Assembly: GCA_009617715.1 (NCBI GenBank)
Contig: VTFK01000052.1
Coordinates: 186,001 to 250,000, forward strand
DNA: 64,000 nt
DNA from: Plectrocnemia conspersa
Lineage: Eukaryota; Arthropoda; Insecta; Trichoptera; Polycentropodidae
Direction of reading: 5' to 3'
Part shown: piece after piece, positions 21,962 to 33,600 of the stretch
How positions within the stretch are numbered: position 1 is the first letter of the stretch
How the letters are laid out: every line of letters begins with the position of its first letter
Made by a program: the position numbers and the translations under genes
The notes under the pieces: model-generated
The model's database searches: none
What the model saw: the letters and a program-made list of their open reading frames with translations, nothing else
Told to the model about the DNA's origin: nothing

Positions 21962-23389
21962 TCAAATTGTTATCTGCTGAATGAGCCCATCTAAAGCATT
22001 ATAACTTTCAATCTCCATATCTTCAAAAATCATCATCGATAATGCAAAAAGTAATAGCGTATGGCCTCTGATACTTCTTGCAAAAGCGTGACCATCCAAC
22101 ATTTTGTCGACAGAATTCGAAGCATAAATTGTACTGAGAGCTTCCTTGATTCCGCTTCCATTCATTAAATACCCTATGCATCCAATAAAAGACATAAGCA
22201 TATGAAAACCTCCTAGTTTCACAAACGGCTGATCAAAAGTTATTAAGCATGTTCTTTGTTCATGTTTCTTGGCAGTGTCTATAGCACACTGTAATGTGGT
22301 GTAAATTGTGTCCATATTACTCGCAGAATGATGAATATAAGTAAGAAACAGAATCCGAGAAGTTACAAAGTTCTCATTGTTTTTTGTAAGTTGTTCAATA
22401 AATCCATTCCACCCTGGCAACGGTGAGATATTTTTCCACTTTCCGTACATCCACAGCAAATCAACTACATTAAATATTTGTTCGGTTAGTTCTTCTACAT
22501 CATTAAAATTTTGAACTTGAATCTCTTGCTCAATCTGGGTACGACATGATTTTCATATACTAGAAGGGGTATATGTGATAGTGTTGCTAACTCCTTTGCA
22601 CTTGGGTTTGTTGTAAATTTCTTTATGCGGTCATCGGATATAACTTCAGATTTTGGAATTATTATTTTTATCATTCCTATTATATGAACAGTATTATAGC
22701 CATCAAGAGTATAAATATTTTTATGCATTATCCGCTGCACACTGTACTAAGGGACTTGACTCTGATAGTTGATTACGAGACTGTGGGTGATAAACAGCTG
22801 AAATTTAACATTTTACAGTATCACTATATGAAGCGAAACAACCTAAACTTGACAAAATATCCAAAAGTCTTTTTGGATGTTTGGCCTATCTGTATTTCTT
22901 CTATGAAGAAATACAGATAGGCCTATTAATAACTGCGAAGAAAAGGACCGTTTTCGTATGGAAGTCATTATAGCTGTGTATTTCGTTTTAAAATGCCCCG
23001 TCTTTCCTTTTCTGTTCTTTATAATAACTTCTTGCAGAAAATGTAATAAAGTTTTCGGAATTTCTTCATTAATATTTTACTCGGGGTATATAAGACTTGG
23101 TCTCAACAACAGAAGATCGAATATCTTCTCTAATAATCGCCGCAGCAGCTTCCACTACGCGCAAGTGTTCTTCTTCCGAAGTGCCTTTTTTATTTTCATA
23201 CCAAGCTATGGATAAAATTTAAGCTTGAGCATCGCGAAAAGAAAAAATAGGGAATGATCTAATCTTCGTTGTAATTATAATATCAGTTAAATATTTTTAT
23301 ATTAATTTGGAAATGATCTTCTTATCATCTGGTACATACTCAACTCTTTCAATTTTTTCGCACAAATTTCTTGTTGAGCAATATTTCAT
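21962..23389 (-). pseudogene. Broken gene for an uncharacterised transposon-borne protein
   Basis: Homology-like sequence can be followed across at least three frames: MKYCSTRNLCEKIERVEYV from an ATG at 23387-23389; SIAWYENKKGTSEEEHLRVV near 23210; an IRKRSF...LL.GLSVFL block near 22950; DDRIKKFTTNPSAKELATLS in 22495-22740; and WMYGKWKNISPLPGWNGFIE onward in 21962-22459. The best-kept part contains RTCLITFDQP, KLGGFHMLMSFIG, GSGIKEALSTIYA and VDKMLDGHAFARSIRGHTLL. I remember similar unnamed proteins with a FDQP...GGFH.LMSF...GSG...A...GHA..R..R.H pattern from arthropod and cnidarian genomes, but know no function for them. Its position between long inverted repeats suggests a transposase or element-encoded factor; that is inference. 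It ends with a stop 68 bases inside the left arm. Confidence 0.65.
22883..22923. repeat. Perfect 19-bp-arm hairpin inside the broken gene
   Basis: GGCCTATCTGTATTTCTTC at 22883-22901 is followed by TAT and the exact reverse complement at 22905-22923. It sits in the middle of the degraded reading frame, so it is probably a local inverted duplication formed after inactivation; a structural role is not excluded. Confidence 0.9.
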
Positions 23390-23521
23390 TCTTAATTCCT
23401 AATAATACAATGAAGAAAGTAATAAAATTATGGTTCAAACGACTTGCCGAGACAACTTTTTTCACGATTGTTTACTTTTTCAAAGCTTATACCAAGTTAA
23501 GCAGGTAGAAATACTCGCTGG

Positions 23522-23860
23522 ATTCTATAAACGGATGTACGCCTCCCACTCTTCGCGCTATATCTTAAAAACAGTTAATGATACAAAACAAATATTTTAA
23601 CCAAACTTGTACAAAATTTTATGTTTTACAAGTTTTGTGAAGCATCTAATGACGTGCGACGCATAAAACGCGAGATATTTGCAAAAAAACAAATTTTGTG
23701 ACCTTTGACCTTTGATATCTTGATTAGCAGACACGATATTTTATGAGACTTTTTACCCTGTCCTTAGAACACCAAAACGAAGGTCTGTGCAAAATTTCAG
23801 CTTGTTATCTTTCATTCCGAGACTTAGCCTTTATTTCGCCTTATTTGACTGGACTATATA
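23522..23860. repeat. Right long terminal inverted repeat
   Basis: Inverted partner of 21569-21894. A few more inserted bases make it slightly longer. The outermost CTGGACTA is followed by TATA and then the TTAA flank. Confidence 0.85.
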
Positions 23861-23864
23861 TTAA

Positions 23865-26239
23865 ATCGGGCGAAAGCGACTTTTAGTTTCCCGTCATCAG
23901 GATGTTAAAATTATGCTATTATAATTTAAAAATACTTTTTTGTGAGTGACAACAATGTCTTGTCGTCTGCTAAGGGTTATTGTAAAAAGGCAATTATTTA
24001 ATTTACTGTAGTACTTAATAGTTCTATCATATCTTAGTTAAACACGGTGTTAATGCAATAGTGAGATCCCATTTGATTCACAAATCAATGAGTAGATATA
24101 AATTAAAAGGAAAATTAGAGTTTACTACCTCTGATATCAGTATATGAATAAATGCTATGTCAATGATCAAATACCAATTGTAAGATAAATTTTATATTGA
24201 GAATTGCATTGAATAGAATTCGAGTAAAATCATTTTTCCACTAATTTGTATGTTATTGAAATTCTAGAGTAACACGAAAGTATGTTCAGTGAGAATTTAC
24301 GAGAGAGAAATTATATAATAAATATGTTGTTTTGCTTTCGAATTTGGCAAACAATAACATACGATTTCGTAGATTGGAGACAAGTGACGAATCATATCGT
24401 GACATGTGACAAATCATATCAATTTCTCACACTTGAGCAACTTACCTATTACTAATTATACTTATCAAAGACACATGTTATTGCTTGGTTCTCTCTTTTG
24501 CTCAATGTTTAATAGTATTTATTTAAGATTGTCAAAAATGTAATATTATGCGTCTTAAAATATATTTAAAATATTATAAAAAATCTTCTTTGCGATGGAA
24601 AAAAAAATATTTTTAATTAAATAATAAGCATAGTGAAAAGTATACATGGAGTTTATTTTATGTAATTTGTTGGTTTTCTTTTGATCAAAAATTCACTATG
24701 CTCCATTTACTACCTCTCATTTTTAAATTAACGATGATTTTTCTTATTTTTGCTCAAGCACGACGTATTTACTTCCTTACATATCAAAGAAAACTTAAAC
24801 TGATACTAAAAGAAAACCCCTTTGCGATTCGACGTTGCCGGCGCTAAATTTAGTTAGTCTTTTCCCATACAATACTGTTTTCTGTCTCTTTCGCTCTCTC
24901 GGCTGTACTTTATAAAATCGTAACATTGTGGAACAAAAAGCGTATCAGACATTAAAAATCGAGTCACTGGCACTTAGGGCGATGGCTCTCGCTTTCAAAG
25001 TTAATAAACAGAAATTTTATATGATATTAAATGGCTCAGTAATAGAGTTTTTACACATTGATTATATTGACAAGAGTGTGCTTTATCTCTATAAAGATAC
25101 ATTCGCTCTAATATGAAGTATAAGCTAATATTGAATAATTTTAATCACTTTTCAAGTTCATCTTTATAAATTAATATATAGTCTGAACAATTGGCTTTGA
25201 TATGTAGACCACATATTAATAATATGCTTACATTGATTAGATAAATTAAAAGTTTTTCTGAATCTTTTAATGGAAATTGAACAATATAAATCTCTACTAA
25301 TTCTATATTTAAATACTAATTATTAGAAAAAATAATAAACCTTTCAGACACATAGTATATAGAAAAAATACATATTAATCACTATTTAAATGTTAATTGT
25401 CGCCATCATCTTTCGCAATTCAATTCTATAGTTGCCTCTCTATACAACAAAGCAAGAAAATTTAGTGTTTTAAAAAATTGCATTAAAATTAAACGGTCTT
25501 AAAAATATTTGTAATACAGAGAAAAATAATTGTAATACAGAGAAAATTAAATATAAAATTAGAAAAAATATGAAAAATTCAAGTTATTTTATCATATATT
25601 CGAAAGAAAGAGAGTGTAAAAACGAGTTTTGAATCTTATTACAAAATATCAACCATTATACCTAATGGAAGAGACAAAATTTTTTTATTCACTTACACTA
25701 AAACATTTTTAAGCAATAGTAGTAAACTCGAACTTTTATTCATAAAAAAGCGCTTTTTTAAAAAAAAAATTGCCAAGCTGCGAAATTGCATCTTTTGATT
25801 TAAAATTATATTACAGATTTATATATTTATATATATTACTGATTCTCTGGTTTAAAAATCTAGTAAATAATATTTATTTGTGAGTATTCATTATGTCTGA
25901 TTGACATACTCAGTTGGTATAGATTTATTGAGATTACGTATATCGTGTTACAACAATGTTTTATAAAATTTTCCAAAGCTTGAAGTATTATTAAATAATT
26001 TTAAAATAAAGCAAATACTGCAAAAAATAAGTTATAAATCCGCGATTAAAATTGTTGATGAAAAATGAATTTTTGAAATACATTAGCCACAAACATGTTT
26101 TTTTCATTTTAATGTTTTATTATTTACTGATAATGTAATAAAATATATCGATCGTTGATTTTCACACTTTTTAACCAAATCTTAATTTATTATTAAATTA
26201 GTGCAATAATAATCATCTCATGTTAAATATCAATAAATA
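23865..26239. other. A+T-rich stretch, no gene seen
   Basis: Contains a 21-base near-repeat at about 24380-24421 (GTGAC.AATCATATC twice) and a pyrimidine-rich patch at about 24875-24900. The 62-codon frame at 24928-25116 lacks an ATG at its start and matches nothing known. Confidence 0.45.
25883..25927 (+). repeat. Dispersed 45-base repeat, copy 1
   Basis: Forty of 45 bases match 46376-46420 in the same orientation (AGTATTCATTATGTCTGATT, then CAGTTGGTA, then AGATTTA). The surrounding sequence does not obviously match. It could be the conserved core of a short interspersed repeat. Confidence 0.6.
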
Positions 26240-26340
26240 CAAATTCCCAACCTTTTTTGGCTCGCGTACCACTTGGTAGTACAACACGCTTAATTGTTCC
26301 ACTTTGTAAAAGTGATTGTATTTCGAGAAATTTGTTATTC
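26240..26340. mobile_element. hAT-type terminus
   Basis: CAAATTCCCAACCTTTTTTG followed by GCTCGCGTACCACTTGG is a textbook hAT end of the CAGTGGTTCCCAACC type. Downstream, GCGCCGCAGG occurs twice (26619 and 26760), possibly part of the same decayed element. No transposase or partner end could be read. Confidence 0.55.
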
Positions 26341-26865
26341 TATTTGCATTATAAATTTTATAGGGTGACTATATTTTCCAAAACTCAATTTATTTATATT
26401 TTAAAAAAATATCAAAAGTTTTATTTATTCTGATAACAATGAGACATTAGAACTTTACATATAAAAATGTTTTTTTTTTAAATAAATGGTGCTGAAGCTC
26501 ATTTCTATTTGAAATTCAAAACCAGGACATTTAAAGAAGTATTTTTTTAACAATTAATTTTAATAAAAAAAAATAACATAAAATTAGATTAAATTATTTG
26601 TATAAAAAAAAAATGAAATGCGCCGCAGGAAATTTTTTCCAAAAATTACCGATATTAATAGAAAATATATGTATATAAAATTAATTAAGCACGGTTAATG
26701 TAAAAATTCTTCTAATGAAAACGAGACAATTTACACTTTAATTTTTACAAATTTACAACAGCGCCGCAGGCAAAATTTCATTTTAAATATAATAATATTG
26801 ATGAAATTGTATTTAAAAATATTTTTATTACCAAAATTTTCTATTTATTATCGAAAATAATAGTT

Positions 26866-27309
26866 ATGAAAGTGTTGCTTAAGATTATAATACATTGTTG
26901 TCAAGTTATAAGTTTAGTTTTTAAGCAAATTTTACGAAAATATAAGCACAATAATATAAGCAAAATAAATTTATTGAGATCCTGTGCTTGTTTCGAAGAA
27001 AATAATTTTCTGAAATTTAGTACAAAAGATGTGAGATATACTCTTAAATCTACACCTGCATCCAATTTGTTTCGATACTTATTTTTTAAGAAAACATATG
27101 AAGAAAAAGCTCTTAATAATAATTCCGTACTAGTGAACGGTAATAAGAATTTGAGAGCTTTTTCAGAAAGTTCTGTATATTCTTTATCGATGTTTAACCA
27201 AAAATTGATTAGATTGTTTCGTTGGAATTTTATTTGTATAGTTTTGTCACTTGATGAGTCTATTAAATTTTCTTTATCTTTTATTGATCACGATGAAGCT
27301 TTTTTCTAA
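26866..27309 (+). CDS. Unrecognised 147-codon ORF
   Basis: Opens at an ATG and runs 147 codons, long for such A+T-rich DNA. The start is hydrophobic (MKVLLKIIIHCCQVISLVFK), like a signal peptide or single membrane segment. The middle is mixed and polar with two Cys close together (RSCACFEENN), and the end again contains a hydrophobic run (WNFICIVLSL). No motif or family is recognised. It has no convincing start context, no neighbouring exon and no poly(A) signal that I would rely on. It may be a chance frame, an old transposon ORF, or a small lineage-specific gene. Confidence 0.2.
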   Translation: MKVLLKIIIHCCQVISLVFKQILRKYKHNNISKINLLRSCACFEENNFLKFSTKDVRYTLKSTPASNLFRYLFFKKTYEEKALNNNSVLVNGNKNLRAFSESSVYSLSMFNQKLIRLFRWNFICIVLSLDESIKFSLSFIDHDEAFF

Positions 27310-29079
27310 ATTTTCTACATAAAAGGTGTTTGAAATACAATTATTATCTTTGTTTTCAGATTTTATAAAATACTTCACAAAAGACAATTTTAATTGTGCT
27401 AAATGAACTATTAAATGTTCTCTTAAATCTTGAGACAAGCTACCTTATATTCAACAAAAAATTTGATTTTTTGAGTGAGACATTAAATAACGGTTTTAAA
27501 AATTAAATAACCTATTGCAAAATGACGGATTTTCGAAAACTAATAAAATCATAACTATGTCAAAATTAATCTTAAAAAAATGCTACCGTCATTTGTACGA
27601 AATATAACTAATATAAATACAGATAAATTAATATATTGTTTTTTTATGTTTATTATTACATATTTTATTTTATTTTTTTCCAAAAATTTTCTCCAAATCA
27701 ACGAATGCGTGGCATAATATTATTTTCAATAAAATTAAATATCGATAATGTTACTAATATCAGAGGCTATTATTTATTTGTAAAATATATTTAAATTATA
27801 AGGTTTAGATTAAAAATACAATGACTTAGGATATAATGAAATAGTTATACTAAAATAAATATATAATATTTTTATACACAATAATATTGTAATGAAAATA
27901 TTTTAGATCTTACATACAATATATTTGTTTTTTTTTTCACAACATATATTGACATAATTACTGATTAAAACTCAACCGTGTATTAATTTTTTTTCACCCA
28001 ATAAGTTTGCTTTATAATTTTATGTTTTCACTTTGATCTTTACAATTTAGCAAACATGTTGATACTAAATCTAAATCAATACATTTTTCTAAATATATAT
28101 ACAACTTTATTTTTATTAAATTGTCCAAATGTTATATCTCTAATTAATTACATATTTTAGGTTTAATGACATTCATTAATCCAAATCAACGTTGACATTT
28201 AGTACTTATTGCTTAAAATGTTTTACAAATATAATTTAATTCTGAAAGCTCTTTATTTTATTCATCTTTAATGACATATAGTTATGTCATTAAATGTTTC
28301 TAAACCCAGCTTTATATTTTTATATAATTCTTATATATAATATATATTTTATTTATATACAAGTTTTATATTTTTCATTAACTAAAAACATGGAATCTGT
28401 AAATTGTTTTAATATTTAAAAAAAAATGGTTTTAATCGTTATTTATAACGAGATACTCATACTTAACACATTTTTTCAAGCTCTGTATTTAAATTATTTT
28501 TCATGATATGAAACATTGCAATCTACTGTCTTCTTACAAAAACCTGTCAATTAAATAATAGCATAGCAATTTAATAAATTTAAGTATTATAAAAATGTCT
28601 AGGTTATTACTTGAATTTAAAATAATGTAAACCACTGCACATCAGTAAACTACTACTTATTTTTTTCTTTTGCTTTGCAAATTGTTTTTTTGTTAATTTT
28701 TTATTTAAAATTTTTAATTCTTCAAAAACATTGTGTAAATGCATCATACATACTACTTGATATTGCGAATTTTGAGATATTTCAAGCAATATTTATTTAT
28801 TGGACCATTAAATTATTTAATCTGTTCTTTACAGTATTTTATTAAAACGACATATTTTATTATCAGAGCATTCAATACAAAGTACCTAAATAAACACTTT
28901 AATTCATTCAGAGTATCAATATCTAAAATTTCAGTAAATTTCTTTACATTTTCAGTTTTCAGTCTGTAAACATGTTTCAATTTATTTGACCCCTTTCCTA
29001 ATTTTTTTTGTGAGCTTTACAGTACTGTTTTTATTTCAGCTTTTATGTGTGCAGCAACATTATTTTTTCCTAATGCTTC
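27310..29079. other. A+T-rich stretch, no gene seen
   Basis: No coding signal. A perfect 12-bp-arm hairpin, TTTAATGACATA with its complement around TAGT, lies at 28267-28294. Confidence 0.5.
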
Positions 29080-30651
29080 CACTTCACTCTCCGAAAGTAG
29101 GCGACAGTTGGCCAAGGACGGGAAATATAATGTGAAAATTCGGGCTTACTTCGGTCGAGCTCAGTTGTCCCCGCGCTAAAATCTTCGGATTTCTCCGAGG
29201 TCACCGCGAACGGGAGGTAAAATTCGATATTAATTTTTTTTTGTGAAATTTTCATACTGTTTTTATTTACTTTAATGGGGGTAATTTGGGTCGAGGCGGC
29301 CGACTTCGTCGCCTCCGAAAATTCCCCTCGCTTTCGAAAGTCATGCCAGAAAACGCTTCGAGGCGCGAGCGGCGAGATACTTTCCTTTCGCTCTCTCGCG
29401 TGACGAGAGAGAGATAGAGATGGTTTATCGCAAACTGAGATAGAACGATTCAATTTTAATATAGGCGTCTTCACGATCGCGCCACTGTTTGGTATTTTTT
29501 GCCCGATCTGGACAAAAGGTATTTCTCCACTTTAGTTGATTCCCAAAGCGTGCTCTTGAGTCAAATATATAATATTATAAGTGCTAAAAAAATACAATTA
29601 TTTAAAAGTATTTCTTTAATTGTAGGCCCGAGGAATAGAATTCCGTGTTGAAACGGTCGTGCGAATTTCGCCGCGTTGTATATCTCCACAAATTTGCAAA
29701 ATTTTTTTTATTAAGAAAAGTATTTGACTAGCATTTTACCATACTCGGTATCGTTTTTTTTAAATATGTATATATTTAGTCATTCCAAACAAATTTTTTT
29801 ATTTTTATTTCATTAGTACGCGATCCACAATTTGACGTTTTACTGATTTTACCACGGTAACCATATTATTAAAAAAAAATTACAATCATTACAAAACTGT
29901 ATTTTAAATTTGACGTTAACATTTCTTTAATTGTAGGCCCGAGGAAGAGGAATTCCGTGTTTAACGGCCGTGCGTAGCGTAATAAAAAAATTTAGCCGCG
30001 TAGCGTAAAAAAAAAAAATTGTATATGTCGCAAATTTGCTGTTTTATATTAAGAAAAAGTATTTGACTAGCATTTTATCATACCCGGTATCGTTTTTTTT
30101 TTAAATTTATTTGGTGATTCTGAACAAATTTTTTAGGTCGTAACTTTCGCGACTAAGCCCCGTCCCATTTTAAGAATAATACATTTTTTAAGGTATGCAA
30201 TGTGTTAAAAACCGCAAAATCCGCAGTCAATTTTGCATGTATCATAAAGAGAAAGACCTAAAGCTATATATTGTATATAAAATCTCAATTCAGCAAATTG
30301 ACTTTCCATACTTTTCCTTAAAAAAAATAATAGAAATTATTCATTAGTTGCACACTTGAACGTTTCCTGTTTATTATTTATTAGTGACAGTGAAGCCTCG
30401 ATTCAACATAAAATGTCTTATTTACTAACATTGATCTATTCCGGTGCATTGCAATCATCCACCATCTCCTTTTTTCTCCATTTGGCTTTATTTTTTTTTT
30501 GTGTTTAAAACACGCACGTAGTTATAATACGCGAGGTTGAGAAGCGTGCACGCGTATGAAATTCCCGGCTGTGCGAACGTTATTCGAAAAACTGCGACCT
30601 TGACCGACTTCGGTCGAACTTCCACTAGGACAACTTTCGGAGAGTGAAGTG
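29080..30651. mobile_element. Non-autonomous element with 19-bp perfect inverted ends
   Basis: CACTTCACTCTCCGAAAGT at 29080-29098 is matched exactly by its complement at 30633-30651. The outer few hundred bases are much more G+C-rich than the surroundings (29080-29480 and 30520-30651), and both sides also contain ACTTCGGTCGA. The centre holds a direct duplication (29611-29810 and 29922-30135). No transposase can be read. The 134-codon minus frame at 29070-29474 crosses the terminal repeat and matches nothing. The structure fits a 1.57-kb non-autonomous DNA transposon of unassigned superfamily; no target-site duplication was evident. Confidence 0.6.
29611..30135 (+). repeat. Direct duplication of a roughly 200-base unit
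   Basis: Units at 29611-29810 and 29922-30135, offset by 311 bases, share TTTCTTTAATTGTAGGCCCG, GAATTCCGTGTT, GTATTTGACTAGCATTTTA and GGTATCGTTTTTTT in the same order. The second unit contains a doubled GCGTAGCGTAA-like insertion. The array lies inside the element with 19-bp ends. Confidence 0.85.
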
Positions 30652-33600
30652 CGGGTATAACATTCTAAATTATTTTTAAAATATATTTATTTTATTTCAC
30701 TACATTTAACCAATTTTATAATATCATCAAATCTTGTTCTGTAATACAATTTTGACACTGGTCTATATTTTATATTCGATATTAATTTTTTTTAACATAA
30801 ATTTTCATACTTTTATTTACTATTAGGGAATAAAATACATATGTTTTATGTTCATCGTTGTAGCCATATTTTATTCAAAGGTACTTTTTTTTGACATAGT
30901 CATTTTTACTATGACAAGAATTGGGAATATTGATATATTTTGCTATATAATCATTTATATTTTGCACAGACAGCATTAATATAGCTAGAATGTCGTTGAC
31001 TATTCGCAGAATTTAATATAAAAATATTAGGATGATTTCATTATTAAATTATATAAGACTTTAATTTTTATAATACCATACCATACCAATATTATTAAGC
31101 AAACTATCAATATTCATATTTGTACATTTTAAGCTTATTTAATTTATTTAAATTCAATTAGGGTTCATTTTTCTTTAAAAAAAATAAATATAAATTATAT
31201 AAAACACTTTTTAAAAAATATTTTTAATAAATGGAATTTTACTAAAATAATTTTATATATGTTTCATACCAACGTAAATAAAGTATAAATATATTTTATT
31301 TAACACTTAAATATTGTTAAAAAAAATTATAAAAACTACACTAAAATTATCATAACGTTTTGAAATTGATATATTTAAGCTGAAAAATTACAGAATATAT
31401 AAACACTCGTGTAGAAACTTGGTTTAGTCACCCCTATAAAACTATAAATATTGCGATTATGATCAATACTTATGATTTATACTCATTAATAACTAATTAT
31501 CTGCATTACAAATTTCGAATAAATATAATGTATTACTTCTAAGAAGCTTGAAATATTTTATTTCTCAAAAAAAAAAAAAAATACTAGAAAATTTCTTAAT
31601 TATTTTTAATTTAAAGCGATAGAAAAAATAAGCTTATTATTAAGAGACAAATATTTTTTTTAGCATGGGAAAAATATTATTATTATAACTATTTTGTATT
31701 ATTAAAGTAGTTTTAAATCAGATATTTTAAATAATAAAATATTAACCCCAATAAATCGGTTTTTATAAAATTGTCAATAATACTCTGATTCTATATATAG
31801 TTTTTTTTTAATTTTATTGAAAATGAGAATTATATTTATTATATGATATTAATATATAATTTGTATGTTGAAGTATAAGTATAAGTTGTAGACTTTTTTA
31901 AGTTCTATATTTTTAATCGATTTGCTAAGACTTTTAAATTAAAAACATATTTAAAGCATATTCTCCAAAAATATTTAAGAAAAAAATAAATTAAAAACCA
32001 GGTTTCATATGGTATTTTTGACAAATTGACTCTGTAAAAATTACATATGTTGTATGAAGTATGATTTATAGCTCAAATCAAATTTCTACCGACTCTAGCT
32101 GAATATAGCACAATGTTTAAATAAATACGCTTTAATATCTCAACTTATAGTGATGAATAGATCATCATACATAGAACAAAATGATTGCAGAAGATAAAAA
32201 ATACAGTAAAAGCTTAAATTTTCAATATGTATAATATTGTATTTATTTTTTTAAAATGCACATTGCCGATATATGCGGCTTTTTACAAATTGTTTCATGA
32301 CTCTTCAAATTGTCTAGGTACAACTCCTTTATATTCTTGCACATTTCCAAAAATTGCCAAAGTGATGGTTTGTTTCTATTAAAATTGTTTTACTACCTAC
32401 TCACACAATATTTTTAACATTTTATTTATTTTTTAATAAATCAAATGGAGGCTTTTAAAAAAATAAAAAAAATCGAAATTTTATTGTGATAAGCACAAAA
32501 GGCAAAAACGTTTTTTAATAGAAAATTAAAATTAAAATAATAATCATTTTTTTGTATATTAATTGGAAAACAGTGGTAAATAATAGATATCTTACACACT
32601 ATTATAAAAAAATTTGAAACCCAGTTTAAATTGAGGAGTAATATTTTTACTTTTCAGTGTTGCATATGCACATTTTGTGAATAAAGTAAATTGTTAAGAT
32701 GTTTCGGAAAAAAATCAGGAGCATCAAATATTTGTAATACAAATTTACATTATTATACAATAACTAAAAAGTACTTACTATTTTGATGCTATTTTTGAAG
32801 TCTTGTGCTGCTTTAAAAGTAACACTAATCACACAAGCCCGAACTATTGAATCTATTTTACAGCAAACACTCCCTACAATCGCTAGCTGTTGAATGATGC
32901 ATTTTCCGTTTGCTTTTATAATAAAACGTATACTGGGGTGGGAATCGAATAGCGTAGTTGCTCCATTTTCTTAACATTTTAATTAAAAAAATATTCTGAA
33001 AATTTATTCTATTAGCGTAAGGTTCATTGGCTTACTAACCAATGGTGTGATTCTAAAAAAAGAAGCACTTCAACGCTTTTTACTTTATGAAAACTCAGAA
33101 ACAACCCTAGTTATTAAGTTTGTTGTGCTGATTAAAAATGCGATGTTAATCCAATTAAGCTCAAATAAATTTGAACAGATCTAACGTCGGTCTATTTTTT
33201 CAATGTATATCTTATGAATTGTAAGACAACATATTTTATTAGAGCCTTCATTGCGCAATCATTTGTGAATATATTTTTTTTCTTGTACGTTTACTCTTCT
33301 GCATATAAATTATTATAATGAAATCAAACTCGCACTGCAACATATAATTGTATTCGTTTATCTTTTTTGCAACGTGATACTTTTAATATAACGCTGTATA
33401 ATAATTCCTTTCGAGTAATAACTGTAATAATATGCACGTTCAGTGAGATAGTAAAACGTATAAATACAAATATACGTTTTAATTTAATAATCATTTGTAC
33501 ACAAAGCTCCATTTGAAACCCAAGCTATGGAAAATTCCCTTTATGGAATGCAGATAGTGTAGTTTATGTACTGCATGTGAAGAGCAAAGCTTTATTTGCA

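Larger units (their letters stand above)
21569..23860 (-). mobile_element. TTAA-flanked element with about 330-bp inverted ends
   Basis: The first and last roughly 330 bases are inverted copies of each other. Both ends start TAGTCCAGTCAAATAAGG just inside the boundary, share CGGAATGAAAGA and TTTTGCACAGA, and run inward to CATCCGTTTATAG. TTAA flanks both sides (21565-21568 and 23861-23864), consistent with a TTAA target duplication as used by piggyBac, Kolobok and, as I recall, some Sola elements. The 1.6 kb between the arms carries one broken minus-strand gene that is not a piggyBac transposase by motif. Arms of this length, still clearly alike, suggest that insertion is not very ancient, although the gene has frameshifts. 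The superfamily is not assigned. Confidence 0.8.

Noticed and set aside
22684..23215. Plus-strand frames inside the TTAA element
   Set aside because: They overlap the better supported minus-strand gene remnant and have no motif of their own.
24928..25116. 62-codon plus-strand frame
   Set aside because: It starts at GTG in a eukaryotic context, is short, and has no recognised motif. An upstream pyrimidine-rich patch alone is not enough.
29070..29474. 134-codon minus-strand frame as a protein gene
   Set aside because: It crosses the 19-bp terminal repeat of the 29.08-30.65 kb element, has no recognisable domain, and its openness follows from local G+C-rich composition.
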